In this document: positions 8,366 to 17,046 of the stretch, in pieces
Position numbering within the stretch: the stretch's first letter is position 1
Layout: each line of letters opens with the position of its first letter
Assembly (NCBI GenBank): GCA_034180045.1
Contig: JAXFOY010000009.1
Span: 105,494 to 169,493, forward strand
Source of the DNA: Eubacterium_B sp034180045
Lineage (GTDB): Bacteria > Bacillota > Clostridia > Peptostreptococcales > Anaerovoracaceae
DNA length: 64,000 nt
Reading direction: 5' to 3'
The notes under the pieces: generated by a model
Told to the model about the DNA's origin: nothing
What the model saw: the letters and a program-made list of their open reading frames with translations, nothing else
Database searches by the model: none
Position numbers and translations under genes: made by a program

Positions 8366-9751
8366 TTATTTTATTTTCTTTGAATAGATAACTCTATACA
8401 GTTTTACATCTTTTCGATTAAGCATTGAATTTTCCGTTTCAACTTCGCCGTACTGATTGTCATACGGGTCATATCGGTAATGCTTTTTCGCAGGAATAAA
8501 TTCTTCCTGAATATCCACATTGAATATTAATCTATACGGATCTATATTGCCGAAGTAGAATTCACAGTCATCTTCTGAGCCTCTGCGAACACCGCCACCG
8601 CCGAAAGACGGATCGACAGGTCTAAAGCCTACACCTTTGAAATATGCTGCCGCCCAGTCATGAGCACCGCCGCTTTCGCCATCTGTGACTATACCTGATT
8701 GCCATCTTGCCGGAATGCCGTTATATCTGCAAAGTGTTATAAACAATGACGCTTGCAGCCCGCAGTCGCCACGCCCTCTAAGTGCGAAATATTCAGGGAG
8801 CGAATCTATGGCGGCGTAATCTCTAACATAGGCATATTTATACTTATGAGTTATAAAGTCAAATATTTTTTTCGCTATTAATGTTTTATCAGTTTCCTCA
8901 CCTACAATCATAGCGGATAAATCCTTGATAAAAGGTGAAAAAACATAATGAGGATATTTCTCGGAAAGATCGCTTTCACAAATTTGTTTCTGAAGTTCAG
9001 CTTCATCTTCATCTGTTACGGTCATGCCGGCTGAAACTATATCGTCAAAGCTCATGTAATTTTGACTCATCTTTGCTCTGCACCTAACTTTGAAGCAATC
9101 CTCTTTTTTGTCAGATATAAAATGTGCGGTTCTCTGTAAGGAATCAGGAGGAGCGATAAGACATTCCTTTGACGATGAAATAAATTCTATATCGTTCATA
9201 CCTATGCCGAGAGGCGACGGATACGGCAGATGAACGGAAACTTTCTCAGTTTCGCCTATTTCCGCTTTAATCTCCGCAATAAACTCAAGATCTATATTTA
9301 CCTCGGCACGACCGGATTTTCTCATAAGGTCTCTGGCATCTTTAACTTCATTACTCGCATCGCTCGGATATGAACTTCCTTTCCAGTTACGAAGCAAATC
9401 GCTGGTGATAAAAAGCGATGAAACGCTGAAGTTGACATAAGCTTTTTGACCGTTTATAAAAATATAATCGGTATCCGGTGCAAGCTTTGCAAAATCATCT
9501 TTTCCAAACCCGGGTGCATATTCGGAAATCTTTGATATAAGCTCATCTTCGCTTAATCCATATTCAGATTTTTTTACATCAAAATTATGTATTTCCAATT
9601 CAATTCTTTTTTTGACGGATTCAGGCAGATTTTTTCTGCATAAATGATATTTCGATCTTTCGATAAATTCGTCAAAATATCCTGCACCTTTCAGTTTTTC
9701 CAACTCTTCCGGAAGTGGAACGGAAAGTCCTTTTACATATGATAAATCCAT
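8366..9751 (-). CDS. Transglutaminase-like domain protein
   Basis: A 461-residue protein with a C-terminal transglutaminase/cysteine-protease-like fold. The catalytic triad is visible: Cys in GRGDCGLQASLF, His in GAHDWAAAYF and Asp in FRPVDPSFGG. The N-terminal about 230 residues are not recognised but look like a mixed alpha/beta domain. There is no signal peptide, so it is probably cytoplasmic. The start chosen is ATG at 9751, 6 bases after GGAGG. An upstream in-frame ATG at 9853 adds 34 unlikely residues and reaches into the pyr leader. Such proteins can be peptidases or transglutaminases; the substrate is unknown. Confidence 0.78.
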   Translation of the reverse strand: MDLSYVKGLSVPLPEELEKLKGAGYFDEFIERSKYHLCRKNLPESVKKRIELEIHNFDVKKSEYGLSEDELISKISEYAPGFGKDDFAKLAPDTDYIFINGQKAYVNFSVSSLFITSDLLRNWKGSSYPSDASNEVKDARDLMRKSGRAEVNIDLEFIAEIKAEIGETEKVSVHLPYPSPLGIGMNDIEFISSSKECLIAPPDSLQRTAHFISDKKEDCFKVRCRAKMSQNYMSFDDIVSAGMTVTDEDEAELQKQICESDLSEKYPHYVFSPFIKDLSAMIVGEETDKTLIAKKIFDFITHKYKYAYVRDYAAIDSLPEYFALRGRGDCGLQASLFITLCRYNGIPARWQSGIVTDGESGGAHDWAAAYFKGVGFRPVDPSFGGGGVRRGSEDDCEFYFGNIDPYRLIFNVDIQEEFIPAKKHYRYDPYDNQYGEVETENSMLNRKDVKLYRVIYSKKIK

Positions 9752-9851
9752 TGTAAGCCTCCTTCGATTTTGCTTTGTTTTGATAAGAATAATTATATAC
9801 ATGCGCTTGACATAAGTCCATATGTATATTATGATTCTAGATGAAAAGAAC

Positions 9852-9942
9852 ATCTTTAAGTCGGTACAGAGATGCCGATAAGATAGTGACTAATCTATAG
9901 ATTTTTACGCGTCTTGTCAGCATGTCTCGGCAAGATTTTTTT
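9852..9942 (+). promoter_or_regulatory. PyrR-responsive transcription attenuator (binding loop, antiterminator, terminator)
   Basis: Three mutually exclusive RNA structures can be drawn. The PyrR binding loop is ATCTT(9852-9856)/AAGAT(9880-9884) plus TCGG(9861-9864)/CCGA(9875-9878), with the loop TACAGAGATG resembling the known CAGAGAGGC PyrR motif. The terminator is TCTTGTC(9912-9918)/GGCAAGA(9929-9935) followed by T7 (9936-9942). The antiterminator pairs 9872-9882 with 9913-9923, 10 of 11 positions including one G-U. In the known mechanism, UMP-bound PyrR stabilises the binding loop, which frees the terminator and shuts off pyrR-uraA. Confidence 0.82.
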
Positions 9943-9966
9943 ATGTCTGAAGTAAAGGAAAGTAAA

Positions 9967-10500
9967 ATGGAACTGAAATCACAGCTAATGACAACGGAAG
10001 AGATTATGAGGGCTCTTAGAAGAATTGCACATCAAATTACCGAAAAAAATAACGGTACGGAAGATGTAGTGATTCTGGGAATTGCCAACGGCGGGATTCC
10101 CATCGCAAATCAGCTTAGCGAGTTTTTGAAAGCGATAGAGTTAAGGGATATTCCGACGGGGATACTCGACATAAGCGGTCATAGAGATGATATCGATGAC
10201 AATGATTTGCAGCGAAGTGATGAGTCGAAAATTCCTTGTGACATCAACGGAAAGCATGTTGTTTTGGTAGACGATGTCTTATACACGGGAAGGACGGCGA
10301 GAGCCGCTTTCGATGCGCTTTCCGACTTTGGCAGAGCGGGAACTATACAGCTGGCTGTGCTTATCGACCGCGGACATAGGGAACTTCCGATTCGCGCTGA
10401 CTATGTGGGGAAAAATATTCCTACATCTCATCTTGAAACGATTCGAGTCGATTTTGATAAAACGGGAGTAAAACCTGTTGTGAATATCTACAGCTTATAA
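9967..10500 (+). CDS. pyrR: Bifunctional pyr operon attenuator / uracil phosphoribosyltransferase PyrR
   Basis: RNA-binding regulator that also makes UMP from uracil and PRPP. The PRPP motif is clear: VVLVDDVLYTGRTARAAFDAL near residues 97-117. Other family segments are VILGIANGGIPIA, RDIPTGILDISGHRDD and LIDRGHRELPIRADYVGKNIPTS. The start chosen is ATG 9967, 8 bases after AAAGG, giving 177 residues, close to the usual about 180. The more upstream ATG at 9922 lies inside the terminator hairpin and cannot be the start. It is followed by the uracil permease gene under the same attenuator. Confidence 0.93.
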   Translation: MELKSQLMTTEEIMRALRRIAHQITEKNNGTEDVVILGIANGGIPIANQLSEFLKAIELRDIPTGILDISGHRDDIDDNDLQRSDESKIPCDINGKHVVLVDDVLYTGRTARAAFDALSDFGRAGTIQLAVLIDRGHRELPIRADYVGKNIPTSHLETIRVDFDKTGVKPVVNIYSL

Positions 10501-10542
10501 TCAGATGTTCTGCAAAGTAATTATTTTCAAAAGGAGAAATAT

Positions 10543-11862
10543 ATGACAGACAAGAAAAATGTAAATGAAAACGGCATCTATGACGCCAGGCAGCTCGGTC
10601 TACCTAAGATGTTAATTCTGGGACTTCAGCATACGTTTGCTATGTTCGGAGCGACAATACTTGTACCTATTCTGACAGGGCTTGATGTAGGTACAACACT
10701 TCTGATGGCAGGTCTTGGTACTCTTTTGTTCCACCTTATAACAAAAGGCAAGGTTCCGGCATTTTTGGGATCATCGTTTGCATTTCTGGGAGGTTATGCG
10801 GCGGTAGCACCTATGCTTGCCGACGGAACACCTAATAAGGAGATGCTTCCGTATGCATGTGGCGGTGTGTTTTGCGCAGGGCTGGTGTATGTATTTATGG
10901 CAGGACTGATAAAAGCTTTCGGGGTCAAAAAAGTAATGAAATTTTTCCCGCCCGTGGTTACTGGACCAATCATTATTTCAATAGGACTTATTCTTGCGCC
11001 TACTGCTATCAACAGCTGTAAGACAAACTGGGTTGTGGCGCTTGTAGCGATATTAACCATAATAATTTTCAACATTTGGGGTAAGGGAATGCTTAAAATT
11101 ATTCCCATTATCTTAGGTGTGGTAGCTTCATATATAGTTGCTATATGTATGGGAGAAATAGACTTTAGTGCAGCGGCAACAAAGCCGTGGATAGGACTTC
11201 CGCCTATTCAACTTATGAAGTTCGATATTTCCGCAATAATTACAATTATGCCTATTGCTCTTGCAACGATGATGGAACACATTGGTGATATTACGGCAAT
11301 AGGAGCTACGACAAAGAAAAATTATCTCGCAGAACCCGGTCTTCATAGAACTCTTTTGGGAGACGGTATTGCGACATGCCTTGCATCCGGTTTTGGCGGA
11401 CCGGCAAATACTACATACGGTGAAAATACAGGTGTTTTGGCGCTTACAAAAATATATGATCCAAGAGTTATAAGAATAGCGGCTTGTTTTGCAATCTGCC
11501 TATCATTTATTCCTAAAGTAAGTTTTCTTATAGAAAGCATTCCGGCATCTACAATAGGAGGCGTTTCGTTTATCCTATACGGAATGATTTCTGCTATAGG
11601 TATCAGAAATGTAGTAGAGAGCCAAGTTGATTTTACAAAGTCGAGAAATACGATTATTGCAGCATTGATACTCGTTTGCGCACTCGGATTTAATTCCGTG
11701 GGTGGAATCAGTTTTGCAATAAGAGGAGTTGAAATCTCACTTTCAGGGCTTGCAATCGCTGCTATCGTGGGTATAGCGGTAAATGCGATATTACCGGGTA
11801 ACGATTATGAATTCGGTGAGGAAGAGGGAACGGAAGAACACTTCCAAACATTTAAGATTTAG
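10543..11862 (+). CDS. uraA: Uracil permease, NCS2 (nucleobase:cation symporter-2) family
   Basis: Membrane protein of 439 residues with about 14 hydrophobic segments, starting 8 bases after AAAGGAG. Family marks: LPKMLILGLQHTFAMFGATILVP at the N-terminus, LGSSFAFLGGY, ATMMEHIGDITAIGATT (the proton/uracil region of UraA) and GFGGPANTTYGENTGVLALT. It imports uracil with protons. Its position 42 bases after pyrR with no terminator between places it under PyrR control, which fits the uracil rather than xanthine branch of the family. Confidence 0.92.
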   Translation: MTDKKNVNENGIYDARQLGLPKMLILGLQHTFAMFGATILVPILTGLDVGTTLLMAGLGTLLFHLITKGKVPAFLGSSFAFLGGYAAVAPMLADGTPNKEMLPYACGGVFCAGLVYVFMAGLIKAFGVKKVMKFFPPVVTGPIIISIGLILAPTAINSCKTNWVVALVAILTIIIFNIWGKGMLKIIPIILGVVASYIVAICMGEIDFSAAATKPWIGLPPIQLMKFDISAIITIMPIALATMMEHIGDITAIGATTKKNYLAEPGLHRTLLGDGIATCLASGFGGPANTTYGENTGVLALTKIYDPRVIRIAACFAICLSFIPKVSFLIESIPASTIGGVSFILYGMISAIGIRNVVESQVDFTKSRNTIIAALILVCALGFNSVGGISFAIRGVEISLSGLAIAAIVGIAVNAILPGNDYEFGEEEGTEEHFQTFKI

Positions 11863-11891
11863 TAAGATTAATAAAATAAAGTGTTAAAAAT

Positions 11892-11928
11892 AAGGAGATT
11901 ATTCAGCTTGTGTTTGAATAATCTCCTT
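11892..11928. terminator. Bidirectional intrinsic terminator
   Basis: Perfect 14-bp stem (AAGGAGATTATTCA with its complement at 11915-11928) and a 9-base loop, between convergent uraA and the D,D-carboxypeptidase gene. Confidence 0.85.
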
Positions 11929-11936
11929 GTTTATGA

Positions 11937-13349
11937 TTAACGATGATGCCTGCGGCGTCTTCTATATTTGCGTCGTGCTTGTATATTTCTATATCTTATA
12001 ATGCTCAGAACGATTAGCAGAATCAGTACTATAATTACGATGGATATGATGCGTTTTATGATAGAGCCTGACGTAGCAGACTCTGCCGCGGTTTCTTCCG
12101 TCAGTGTGAATTTTGTACTCGGCTCCGAATAGCCGGGGAGATACTCTCTGTTCACTATCTTGGCTTTTATGGTATTCTTCTTAAAGTCACAAACAAAATC
12201 CGCTTTCCACTTCTTTGGCACACAGTCATAGAGCGGTTTAACGATTTCGATAGTTTTTCCGTCTATTTTGTAAATGCCTTTATCCAAAATCTTTTTATAT
12301 TCATATTTTGCGAAAGCATCTTCTAAAATTGCATTTCCGATAGGGTGTCTGTAGTATTCACCGTCTAAATCTTCCCACTTTGAGACACCGAGGACAATCT
12401 CAATCATTCGAGTATTTCCCCGCTTTGCCGTCATACTGTAGTTGTAACCGTTTCTGGCGGAACCGGTTTTTATTCCGTCTGCACCGGGAAATGCATATTT
12501 TGTTCCTTCGAGAGAAAAGTTATAACCGTGAAATTTCTCTTCATACTTGGTGCCCTGTTTCACTACTATGTTTGCATGTTTCGTGTGGTTAAGAAGATCA
12601 GGGTAATTTTCCACAAGATAGCTGCAAAGACAGGCATAATCTTGCGGCGACGTATAATTGTCATCGTTCGGATCTCCGGAGGGCGCATACTCGCCGAGCA
12701 GATAGTTCAGCACTCCAACCGGATTTACATATCGCGTGTTCACCATGTTAAGCTCAGCCGCTTTCTTGTTTAGCATGGCAACATATGTGTCAATGTCAGG
12801 TGCGAGCAAGTCCATCATCAAATATGTAGCTGCCGCAGAGGAGGGAACTATAATTAAATCTATAATTTCAGCCACCGTATAGGTGCAGCCAAGCTGCATA
12901 TTGTTATTACTTAGCTTGGAATTTTTGCCTATTCTTACATGCTTTTCCTTTACGGTTACGACTGTATCAAGCGAGATTTTTTTATCTCTTATGGCGTCGT
13001 ACGCCAGCGCTATTGTCATAAGCTTTGACATACTAGCAGGTGTCCACTCTACATTTCTATTTTCCGACCAAAGAATTTGACCTGTGTTAATCTCTGTGAT
13101 AATGCTTCCGGCAGGTGAATAACGCTGAGCAATCACATGCCCTTTACTTCTTGCAACATCAATAGAATGACCTGTGTCAGGACTTGCATCGAAAGTGTTT
13201 TTTTGATGCTTCAGCTCTTTGACATCTCCGGCATAGCTCGGTTTAGAAAACATGCATACGGAAATGAAGACAAGAACAAAGATAATAACAGCCGATTTTC
13301 GTAAAAAATCATAAAGAGATATTGATTTAGTGAAGAAATTTTTGAACAT
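11937..13349 (-). CDS. D-alanyl-D-alanine carboxypeptidase-like penicillin-binding protein
   Basis: Cell-wall enzyme of the DacA/PBP5-like S11 family, 470 residues. It has an N-terminal signal sequence (hydrophobic about 20-35, ending PSYA) and a C-terminal transmembrane helix (about 430-452) followed by a very basic RRKYRRRRRHHR tail, so it is anchored at the outer face of the membrane. The active-site SxxK is SMSK in TPASMSKLMT and the KTG box is DGIKTGSARNGYNYS. The middle SxN motif appears as PSSAAAT, so the usual asparagine is missing (see findings). It has its own promoter upstream and a shared terminator. Confidence 0.86.
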   Translation of the reverse strand: MFKNFFTKSISLYDFLRKSAVIIFVLVFISVCMFSKPSYAGDVKELKHQKNTFDASPDTGHSIDVARSKGHVIAQRYSPAGSIITEINTGQILWSENRNVEWTPASMSKLMTIALAYDAIRDKKISLDTVVTVKEKHVRIGKNSKLSNNNMQLGCTYTVAEIIDLIIVPSSAAATYLMMDLLAPDIDTYVAMLNKKAAELNMVNTRYVNPVGVLNYLLGEYAPSGDPNDDNYTSPQDYACLCSYLVENYPDLLNHTKHANIVVKQGTKYEEKFHGYNFSLEGTKYAFPGADGIKTGSARNGYNYSMTAKRGNTRMIEIVLGVSKWEDLDGEYYRHPIGNAILEDAFAKYEYKKILDKGIYKIDGKTIEIVKPLYDCVPKKWKADFVCDFKKNTIKAKIVNREYLPGYSEPSTKFTLTEETAAESATSGSIIKRIISIVIIVLILLIVLSIIRYRNIQARRKYRRRRRHHR

Positions 13350-13392
13350 TTTTATTGCCTTTCTATGTTAGCTATTTCAAATACCCCTAAAT

Positions 13393-13421
13393 AATATATA
13401 AATAAATCAGTGCAAAATCAA
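13393..13421 (-). promoter_or_regulatory. Probable promoter of the carboxypeptidase gene
   Basis: On the minus strand: TTGATT, 17-base spacer, TATATT, 44 bases before the start codon. Confidence 0.6.
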
Positions 13422-13510
13422 ATTAAAAGTGATATATTTTCACCTGTTTTCGGTAAATTAATACATATCTAATTAAATTGTAAAAAAATCGAAAGAATAT
13501 CAGAAAATAA

Positions 13511-13524
13511 AGAACTTATGTTTA
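13511..13524. promoter_or_regulatory. LexA operator (SOS box)
   Basis: AGAACTTATGTTTA keeps the GAAC-N4-GTTT core of the Gram-positive SOS box (CGAACN4GTTCG). It overlaps the -35 element of the lexA promoter, the classic place for autorepression. Confidence 0.65.
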
Positions 13525-13549
13525 CTTTTTGATCCGAATATGATATTAT
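13521..13549 (+). promoter_or_regulatory. lexA promoter
   Basis: TTTACT, 17-base spacer, TATTAT, 29 bases before the lexA ATG; the -35 lies in the SOS box. Confidence 0.6.
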
Positions 13550-13578
13550 AAAAAGAACAAAGAAAAGGAGTGTTTTAG

Positions 13579-14235
13579 ATGTCCAAGGCTAAAGAAAAAG
13601 CAAAGGCAAGACAGATGAGAATCTTGGAGTTTATGCGCAAAGAATTTGACGAAAAAGGCTATGCACCTACAGTAAGAGAGATAGGCTTAGCTTTGGATAT
13701 TAAGTCAACTTCAACTGTGCATAAGGATTTAGAGTGCCTTGCTGAACAGGGATATGTCAAAAAAGATCCGGCTAAGCCGAGAACTTTAGTTATTGTCGGA
13801 CGAGAGACCCGCAAAGTTGCGAAAGAACCCGAATTAGAGGCTGTTACGGAGGAAACGGTGCAGATTCCTATAGTGGGGCATATTGCAGCCGGTATACCGA
13901 TAACCGCAGAGCAAAACATCGAGGATAGTTTTCCCGTTCCTGCAAGATATGTTTCAGGACAAAACTTTATGCTCAAGGTCAGGGGCGAAAGCATGATTAA
14001 TGTCGGTATCTTTGACGGTGATTTGATTTTGGTAGAGCAGAGATCCACAGCCAGAAACGGTGAAATTGTAGTAGCCATGGTTGACGGATTCGAAAGCGAA
14101 GCTACGGTTAAAACTTTCTACAAAGAAAAAGATCATATCAGGTTGCAACCTGAGAACGATGACATGAGTCCTATACTGGTCAGAGATGTGAAAATACTCG
14201 GTAAAGTCAAGGGTGTATTCCGCTATTATAGCTGA
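13579..14235 (+). CDS. lexA: LexA repressor
   Basis: SOS-response repressor and self-cleaving serine protease, 218 residues. The N-terminal winged HTH (residues 1-70: RILEFMRKEFDEKGYAPTVREI, STVHKDLECLAEQGYVKK) binds DNA. The cleavage site is the AG pair in HIAAGIP. The peptidase domain has catalytic Ser in VRGESMIN and Lys in SEATVKTFY. The start follows AAAGGAG. An SOS box over its promoter indicates autoregulation. Confidence 0.95.
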   Translation: MSKAKEKAKARQMRILEFMRKEFDEKGYAPTVREIGLALDIKSTSTVHKDLECLAEQGYVKKDPAKPRTLVIVGRETRKVAKEPELEAVTEETVQIPIVGHIAAGIPITAEQNIEDSFPVPARYVSGQNFMLKVRGESMINVGIFDGDLILVEQRSTARNGEIVVAMVDGFESEATVKTFYKEKDHIRLQPENDDMSPILVRDVKILGKVKGVFRYYS

Positions 14236-14304
14236 TATACCTTATAAATCACACATTACCTGCTTACAGTATAGCTAAAACAGTATCAATATATTTTGTA
14301 CTTT

Positions 14305-14372
14305 AGATTATCAAAGGTTTAACTTTTTCGGCAAAACGCTGAAACTGAGTTAATATCGATGATAATCTTTTT
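14305..14372 (+). terminator. Three-tier hairpin with T-tract downstream of lexA
   Basis: Outer stem AGATTATCA (14305-14313)/TGATAATCT (14360-14368), middle stem TTAACT (14319-14324)/AGTTAA (14348-14353), inner stem TTTCGGC (14326-14332)/GCTGAAA (14338-14344), then TTTTTATTTT. It probably ends lexA transcription. Its last bases abut the PhoP-box-like repeats. Confidence 0.6.
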
Positions 14373-14373
14373 A

Positions 14374-14414
14374 TTTTACTCAGATTTTACAAAAGCGGTA
14401 TTTTTGATTTTACT
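14374..14414 (+). promoter_or_regulatory. PhoP-box-like direct repeats upstream of pstS
   Basis: TTTTAC occurs at 14374-14379, 14385-14390 and 14408-14413; the first two are exactly 11 bases apart and the third is 23 from the second. In Firmicutes, PhoP binds TT(A/T)ACA-like hexamers at 11-base spacing. A TATGAT -10-like element at 14424 follows. The co-located phoPR genes support the reading. Confidence 0.55.
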
Positions 14415-14462
14415 TGAGAAATATATGATATAGGCATAAAGCGAGTTAAGGAGGTAAGAATT

Positions 14463-15290
14463 TTGAAGAAAATAGTATTTTTGGTGTTTGCTTTGCTGCT
14501 TACTATAGCCGTGCTTGTCGCTTGCGGAAAAACATCAGGCACAGATAAAAAGGTCGTTTCAACTGACGGATCAACTTCTATGGAAAAGATGATAGGTTCA
14601 CTTGGTGAAGCTTATGAACAAAAAGACAGCGCCGTTAAGGTTACATATAATCCCACAGGTTCAAGTTCAGGGATTACATCTGTATTGGAGGGAAGAAGCG
14701 ATATAGGCTTATCAAGCAGGACTCTAAATGAAGAAGAAAAAAAATCCGGACTGATTGAGAAGACGGTGGCATATGACGGCATTGCAATAATCGTAAATAG
14801 GGAAAACGGAATTGAGAATTTAAGTAAGGAGCAAATTTCAGATATATTTACCGGAAAGATAAAGAACTGGAATGAAGTTGGCGGTATGGATAAAGAGATA
14901 GTCCTTATAGGCAGAGAAGCAGGGAGCGGGACACGAGACGGATTTGAGTCAATTACAGGGACAAAAGATACTTGTAAGTACAGACAGGAATTATCATCTA
15001 CAGGGGATGTTATTACGACTGTCTCGGGAAATGATGCGGCTATAGGTTATGCATCGCTCGCATCTATAAAGGAATCCGTAAAGGTGCTTAACATTGATGA
15101 AGTCATACCTACGGAAAAAAGCATTTTAGACGGAAGCTATGGGATTCAAAGACCTTTTGTTATTGTTACAAACGGTAATAAAAAAGCATCAGGTGCAGCA
15201 GAAAAGTTTCTTGAATATGTTTTTTCCGAGAAGGCATATCCTATAATAAAATCTGCGGGAGTAGTACCTGCCGGATTAAAAGAAAAGTAA
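14463..15290 (+). CDS. pstS: Phosphate ABC transporter substrate-binding lipoprotein PstS
   Basis: Extracellular phosphate-binding lipoprotein, 275 residues, with signal peptide and lipobox LVAC (Cys near residue 21). Phosphate-site motifs are GSTSMEKMI, NPTGSSSGITSV, IGLSSRTL and the GREAGSGTRDGFE loop. The start is TTG, 8 bases after AGGAGG. It is the first gene of pstSCAB-phoU-phoPR and sits behind PhoP-box-like repeats, so it should be induced by phosphate starvation. Confidence 0.95.
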   Translation: MKKIVFLVFALLLTIAVLVACGKTSGTDKKVVSTDGSTSMEKMIGSLGEAYEQKDSAVKVTYNPTGSSSGITSVLEGRSDIGLSSRTLNEEEKKSGLIEKTVAYDGIAIIVNRENGIENLSKEQISDIFTGKIKNWNEVGGMDKEIVLIGREAGSGTRDGFESITGTKDTCKYRQELSSTGDVITTVSGNDAAIGYASLASIKESVKVLNIDEVIPTEKSILDGSYGIQRPFVIVTNGNKKASGAAEKFLEYVFSEKAYPIIKSAGVVPAGLKEK

Positions 15291-15308
15291 TAAAGTTTAG
15301 GGGAAAAG

Positions 15309-16175
15309 ATGAAAAATAGACGAAATATGTTTGAAAAGGCAATCTATATAATATTTTTGCTAATAGGTCTTTTAACCGTGGGCTGCGTTTTGATTATATC
15401 CATATATCTAATAGTGTCAGGCATACCTGCTATTAGAGAAATAGGTATCGTACAATTCCTGTTCGGCAAAACTTGGACTCCGACAGCAAGCGAAGCTAAG
15501 TTTGGAATACTTCCGTTTATTCTTACAAGTGTATATGGAACGGCAGGCGCTGTCGTATTAGGTGTTCCGTTGGGCTTTTTCACGGCGGTTTATCTTACTA
15601 AGCTCGCGCCGAAATGCGTTAAGACTGTAATAGAAACAGCGGTCAGCCTGCTGGCAGGAATTCCGTCTGTAGTATACGGTCTTGTAGGCATGCTGGTGCT
15701 TGTACCGGCGGTTAAGAATTTGTTTAAGCTTTCTGACGGAGCGAGCTTGTTTGCGGCGATAATAGTTTTGGCAATAATGATTTTACCATCGATTATAAAG
15801 GTTTCGATTACATCGCTTGAAGCGGTTCCGAAAGAGTATGAGGAGGCATCGCTGGCGCTTGGGGCAGAACCCATAGAAACATATTTTAGAATATCCGTTC
15901 CGGCGGCAAGAAGCGGTATAGCAACTGCTGTGGTGCTTGGTATCGGCAGGGCATTGGGAGAAGCTATGGCTGTGATGATGGTTTCCGGAAATGCGGCGAA
16001 TATGCCAAGCCTGTTCGGAAGCGTAAGGTTTTTGACAACGGCTGTGGCAAGTGAAATGTCATATTCGTCGGGATTACAGCGCCAAGCATTGTTTTCCATA
16101 GCTTTAGTGCTATTTATGTTTATACTGATGATAAATGCATTGTTGAGATTTGTTTTGAGAAAAGAGAAAAAATGA
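15309..16175 (+). CDS. pstC: Phosphate ABC transporter permease PstC
   Basis: Membrane permease of 288 residues with six predicted helices. The PstC pattern GTAGAVVLGVPLGFFTAVYL, the LLAGIPSVVYGLVGM segment and the ATPase-docking loop YEEASLALGAEPIETYFRI near residue 177 are visible. It forms the channel with PstA and lies 18 bases after pstS, one base before pstA. Confidence 0.94.
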   Translation: MKNRRNMFEKAIYIIFLLIGLLTVGCVLIISIYLIVSGIPAIREIGIVQFLFGKTWTPTASEAKFGILPFILTSVYGTAGAVVLGVPLGFFTAVYLTKLAPKCVKTVIETAVSLLAGIPSVVYGLVGMLVLVPAVKNLFKLSDGASLFAAIIVLAIMILPSIIKVSITSLEAVPKEYEEASLALGAEPIETYFRISVPAARSGIATAVVLGIGRALGEAMAVMMVSGNAANMPSLFGSVRFLTTAVASEMSYSSGLQRQALFSIALVLFMFILMINALLRFVLRKEKK

Positions 16176-16176
16176 T

Positions 16177-17046
16177 ATGGGCAGAGATGTTGAACGCGTA
16201 AAAGCAAAGAGGAAATTATATATATTGACGATGAAGTTCTTTATGTATTTCTCAATTATATTGACAAGCGGACTGGTTTTGTTTCTCATAGGCTTTGTGT
16301 TGGCAAAGGGCATTCCGAATATTAGCCTTAAACTGCTTACCACAGAGCCAAGTTATTTGGAAGAAAACATAGGCATTCTTCCGAACATATTGAACACCAT
16401 CTACCTTATTTTTGCGACCATTATAATTGTACTCCCTATTGGAGTAGGTGCCGCAATATATCTTAATGAATATGCTAAAAATAAAAGGCTTATAAGCCTA
16501 ATAGAAACTGCGGCAGAGACTTTATCAGGCATCCCGTCAATCATATATGGTCTTGTGGGAATGCTGTTCTTCTGCCGATTCCTGGGACTTCAGACATCTA
16601 TTTTGGCAGGCAGTTTAACACTTGTAATCATGAATTTGCCAACGATAATGAGAACGGTGCAGGAAAGCCTTAAAACCGTACCTCAAGGATATAGGGAAGG
16701 CGCAATCGGACTTGGAGCGGGAAAATGGAGAATGATATATACAGTGGTAATCCCGGGATGTATAGACGGTATAGTAACCGGATGTATTTTGTCAATAGGA
16801 AGAATTACAAGTGAATCGGCAGCTTTGCTGTTTACAGCGGGATTTGCACATTCAATAAACGGATTTATTTCGAGTCTGTCAAACAGCGGTGCGTCTTTGA
16901 CAGTAGCGCTTTATGTATACGCAAAGGAACAGGGTGAATTTGGAGTAGCATTTGCAATTGCAACGATTTTGATGATTATCACAGTAGCGATAAATCTATC
17001 TGCAAGTTTTGTGGGTTCACATTTCAAAAGGAGAAGATATAGATGA
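16177..17046 (+). CDS. pstA: Phosphate ABC transporter permease PstA
   Basis: Second phosphate permease subunit, 289 residues, about six transmembrane helices. Signatures: LPIGVGAAIYLNEYAK, ETLSGIPSIIYGLVGMLFF and docking loop YREGAIGLGAGKWRMIYTVV. It overlaps pstB by four bases. A basic C-terminus (HFKRRRYR) faces the cytoplasm. Confidence 0.94.
   Translation: MGRDVERVKAKRKLYILTMKFFMYFSIILTSGLVLFLIGFVLAKGIPNISLKLLTTEPSYLEENIGILPNILNTIYLIFATIIIVLPIGVGAAIYLNEYAKNKRLISLIETAAETLSGIPSIIYGLVGMLFFCRFLGLQTSILAGSLTLVIMNLPTIMRTVQESLKTVPQGYREGAIGLGAGKWRMIYTVVIPGCIDGIVTGCILSIGRITSESAALLFTAGFAHSINGFISSLSNSGASLTVALYVYAKEQGEFGVAFAIATILMIITVAINLSASFVGSHFKRRRYR

Noticed and set aside
9752..9853. Extended N-terminus of the transglutaminase-like gene
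   Set aside because: ATG 9751 follows a strong GGAGG; the extension has none and reaches the pyr leader.
9922..9966. Upstream start for pyrR
   Set aside because: The ATG lies inside the attenuator terminator; the ATG at 9967 has a proper ribosome site and gives the family length.
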